From assembly GCA_023423335.1 (NCBI GenBank), contig JAFAFU010000033.1, positions 55,087 to 119,086 of the forward strand: a stretch of 64,000 nucleotides of DNA. Reading direction: 5' to 3'. A program made the translations under genes and the position numbers. The stretch comes from Bacillota bacterium. GTDB taxonomy: Bacteria > Bacillota > Clostridia > Lachnospirales > Lachnospiraceae. Numbering within the stretch: the stretch's first letter is position 1; every line of letters begins with the position of its first letter. The notes below the pieces were generated by a model. It ran no database searches, was not told the DNA's origin, and worked only from the letters and a program-made list of their open reading frames with translations. Positions 62,032 through 64,000 of this stretch are shown here, one piece after another.

Positions 62032-62760
62032 TTATATCTCCAAAATTTCTGAGAATACTTCACCCAGTCCGGCCTGAATTAGCAGAGCTGCATCTTTATC
62101 ATAAGGTGTAACCGATTTATTAATAAGAACCATGCGGTTTCCCCGATAATAACGAACTAAACCCGCAGCCGGATAAACACTTAAGGAGGTGCCGCCTATA
62201 ATCAAAAGTTCTGCTTGAGATAACAGGCTCGCTGATGCAGATAAAACCTCCTGATCAAGCCCCTCCTCATAGAGGACAACGTCCGGTTTAATGATACCTC
62301 CGCAATCACAGCAGGGAATGGCCTCCGCTGTCAAAACCATCTCCAGTGGGTAAAATCGGCCGCACTTCATGCAATAATTTCTATAAACCGACCCATGGAG
62401 CTCGTATACCTTCCTGCTTCCTGCCTTTTGGTGTAATCCATCAATATTCTGTGTAATAATACCCTTAAGCTTTCCCTGATCTTCCAGTCTCGTAAGTGCA
62501 GTATGGGTGATGTTTGGTTTTGCATCGATATACACCATCTTATCCCGGTAAAAATTGTAGAATTCCCGAGGTTTGTCCATGAAAAAGGAATGGCTAAGAA
62601 TTACCTCTGGCGGAACGCTGTATTTTGTATGATATAATCCGTCGACACTTCTAAAATCAGGAATTCCGCTCTCGGTTGATACGCCTGCTCCTCCGAAAAA
62701 TACAATATGATTACTTTCCTTAACCCAGCTCTTAAACGTTTTGATTGTTTCCTTTGGCAT
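62032..62760 (-). CDS. cobB: NAD-dependent protein deacylase, Sir2 family
   Basis: A 242-residue sirtuin: NAD loop GGAGVSTESGIPDFRS, TQNIDGLHQKAG, catalytic histidine in ELHGS and four zinc cysteines (CMKCG and CCDCGG). Removes acetyl or longer acyl groups from lysines using NAD+. Length is standard. Confidence 0.95.
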   Translation of the reverse strand: MPKETIKTFKSWVKESNHIVFFGGAGVSTESGIPDFRSVDGLYHTKYSVPPEVILSHSFFMDKPREFYNFYRDKMVYIDAKPNITHTALTRLEDQGKLKGIITQNIDGLHQKAGSRKVYELHGSVYRNYCMKCGRFYPLEMVLTAEAIPCCDCGGIIKPDVVLYEEGLDQEVLSASASLLSQAELLIIGGTSLSVYPAAGLVRYYRGNRMVLINKSVTPYDKDAALLIQAGLGEVFSEILEI

Positions 62761-62941
62761 GACACTTCTCCACGATATAGGGTGCGATGGATTTTAAGTC
62801 ACCATATATATAATGATAATGAGATTTTTCATTATGTCAACTGTTTAATTAAATATCTTAATTAATTATGGCATAATTTGTATAAAAATTCATTTGTGCC
62901 TTGGATAATGAGTTTCTGGATTCTTGCTGCATAAAGGCACT

Positions 62942-62968
62942 AAAAAAACGACCCTTTTAGGTCGTTTT
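62942..62968 (-). terminator. terminator of the rRNA/tRNA transcript
   Basis: On the minus strand AAACGACC pairs with GGTCGTTT around TAAAAG, followed by a run of seven T, directly after tRNA-Lys. Confidence 0.85.
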
Positions 62969-62971
62969 TAA

Positions 62972-63044
62972 TGAGACATCGGGGATTTGAACCCCGGACA
63001 CCTTGATTAAAAGTCAAGTGCTCTACCGACTGAGCTAATATCTC
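62972..63044 (-). tRNA. tRNA-Lys (TTT)
   Basis: Cloverleaf with acceptor GAGATAT/ATGTCTC, anticodon TTT, GTTCAAATC T-loop and discriminator A. Last tRNA in the array. Confidence 0.95.
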
Positions 63045-63055
63045 ATAAAGCAAAA

Positions 63056-63128
<73 letters not shown>

Positions 63129-63241
63129 AAGGTCAACTTCGTTGGCCTTCAGAAGTTGGAATTCTCCCTGTCTTCTTGGGTAAACGAAACTATTTAATTT
63201 ACATACAAGCTAATCTGTTCTAATGATTTACTTGTCTTTCA

Positions 63242-63315
63242 TTGCGGGGATAGGATTTGAACCTATGACCTTCGGGTTATGAGCCCGACGAGCTTCCAGA
63301 CTGCTCCACCCCGCG
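63242..63315 (-). tRNA. initiator tRNA-fMet (CAT)
   Basis: CGCGGGG start with an unpaired C1 opposite A72 and three G-C pairs next to the CAT loop (GGGCTCATAACCC) mark the initiator. Confidence 0.93.
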
Positions 63316-63374
63316 GCACCGTTTTTTTAAGTCCGCTGTTAAGCTTTCCTATGAACTTAAATGGCTTACGCCAA

Positions 63375-63456
63375 TGGATGGGGAAGGATTCGAACCTTCG
63401 AAAGCGTCGCTAACAGATTTACAGTCTGCCCCCTTTGGCCACTCGGGAACCCATCC
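63375..63456 (-). tRNA. tRNA-Tyr (GTA)
   Basis: Class II tRNA with a long variable arm; acceptor GGATGGG/CCCATCC and anticodon GTA in CTGTAAA. Confidence 0.95.
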
Positions 63457-63500
63457 AAATTGATTTATTTACAACAACTTATTGTGAAGATCATTGTTGA

Positions 63501-63573
63501 AGCCGATGATCGGACTCGAACCGATAACCTGCTGATTACAAGTCAGCTGCTCTGCCAATTGAGCCACATCGGC
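63501..63573 (-). tRNA. tRNA-Thr (TGT)
   Basis: Acceptor GCCGATG/CATCGGC, anticodon TGT in CTTGTAA, discriminator T. Confidence 0.95.
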
Positions 63574-63599
63574 ATATTCCATAAAAAGTACTTACGGAG

Positions 63600-63672
63600 T
63601 GGGACCTATAGGGCTCGAACCTATGACCCTCTGCTTGTAAGGCAGATGCTCTCCCAGCTGAGCTAAGATCCC
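63600..63672 (-). tRNA. tRNA-Val (TAC)
   Basis: Acceptor GGGATCT/AGGTCCC with one G-T pair, anticodon TAC in CTTACAA. Confidence 0.95.
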
Positions 63673-63758
63673 ATGGGATTATTATGTACAGAGGATGGTA
63701 TTTCAATCCTTGTAAATAATGTTTTACTTTTGTAAGCCGATGCAAAGCAAAGACTTTA

Positions 63759-63832
63759 CGACCCAGAAGGGACTCGAACCCTCGACCTCCGCCGTGACAG
63801 GGCGGCGCTCTAACCAACTGAGCCACTGGGCC
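63759..63832 (-). tRNA. tRNA-Asp (GTC)
   Basis: Acceptor GGCCCAG/CTGGGTC, anticodon GTC in CTGTCAC, discriminator G as expected for Asp. First tRNA after the 23S gene. Confidence 0.95.
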
Positions 63833-63920
63833 TTATTGACAAAACCCTACACACGAAAATGAATCCATCCAGGCAGTCCATCCGTTCCCGGATCTCCCGC
63901 TTCCTCTGTACCACCTTTTC

Positions 63921-64000
63921 AGGTCAAGCCCTCGACCGATTAGTAACAGTCAACTCCATGTGTTGCCACACTTCCATCTCTGTCCTATCTACCTGATCGT
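63921..64000 (-). rRNA. 23S rRNA, 3' end (rest beyond window edge)
   Basis: The minus-strand end reads CTAATCGGTCGAGGGCTTGACC, the conserved 3' end of bacterial 23S rRNA. The gene continues off the right edge. Confidence 0.92.

Noticed and set aside
63361..63826. Open frames over the tRNA array
   Set aside because: They overlap clear tRNA cloverleaves and arise from tRNA composition.

Overview
The window looks like a chromosomal segment of an anaerobic, endospore-forming, flagellated member of the Clostridia, most likely Lachnospiraceae. The basis is gene content: a BofA-type sporulation regulator beside a YaaL-type protein, a Tad/Flp pilus locus with DUF5702 and FHA-domain members, FliS and flagellin beside a giant FliK-like protein, ATP-type PEP carboxykinase, a T-box-controlled metG, and small TSCPD and DUF6774-like proteins. 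This is recognition by eye, not a database search.

Layout. 1-7.8 kb: edge-truncated ABC-2 permease, small proteins, a frameshifted murG, HIT protein, cytosolic histidine kinase, a flavodoxin/SCP2 protein coupled to a rhomboid protease, and glpK. 7.89-15.70 kb: a visibly AT-rich island bracketed by two 232-bp direct repeats (14 mismatches, no gaps) derived from the 3' end of the FHA gene. It carries a secreted HEAT-like protein, a secreted candidate cysteine hydrolase, a membrane protein, and an agr-type quorum-sensing set in the order regulator, kinase, peptide, AgrB, plus two dead transposon remnants. 15.6-27 kb: Tad operon on the minus strand (TadZ, TadA, TadB, TadC, Flp pilin, DUF5702 protein, TadE-like, prepilin peptidase, TadE-like, FHA protein). 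27.2-34.1 kb: BofA, YaaL, a 17-bp tandem repeat, FliS, flagellin, DUF6240/FliK-like protein. 34.1-46 kb: a structured RNA candidate, DUF885 lipoprotein, pckA, acetyltransferase, T-box/metG, DUF4846-CapA lipoprotein, galE, CAP protein. 46-56 kb: possible nuclease, S1 protein, small alarmone synthetase operon, BmrCD-like ABC exporter behind a leader-peptide attenuator, two-component system. 56-62.8 kb: tkt, GGDEF/EAL protein, P-loop kinase, ECF S component, sirtuin. 62.9-64 kb: seven tRNAs following the 3' end of a 23S rRNA, with no 5S gene between them.

The most interesting part is the island. A 40-bp element (33/40 identical) with a -10-like hexamer at the same distance lies upstream of both the secreted-protein operon and the agrD-agrB operon. 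A LytTR regulator (11337) and an AgrC-type kinase (12062) sit between them. The simplest reading is an autoinducing circuit in which a cyclic peptide from a 47-residue precursor switches on its own synthesis and the secreted pair. Other items worth checking are the structured RNA at 34.14-34.36 kb, the attenuator before the ABC exporter, the hairpin between the Shine-Dalgarno and start codon of the S1 gene, and two single-base frameshifts (murG, DUF5702) next to short homopolymers that may be sequence errors.
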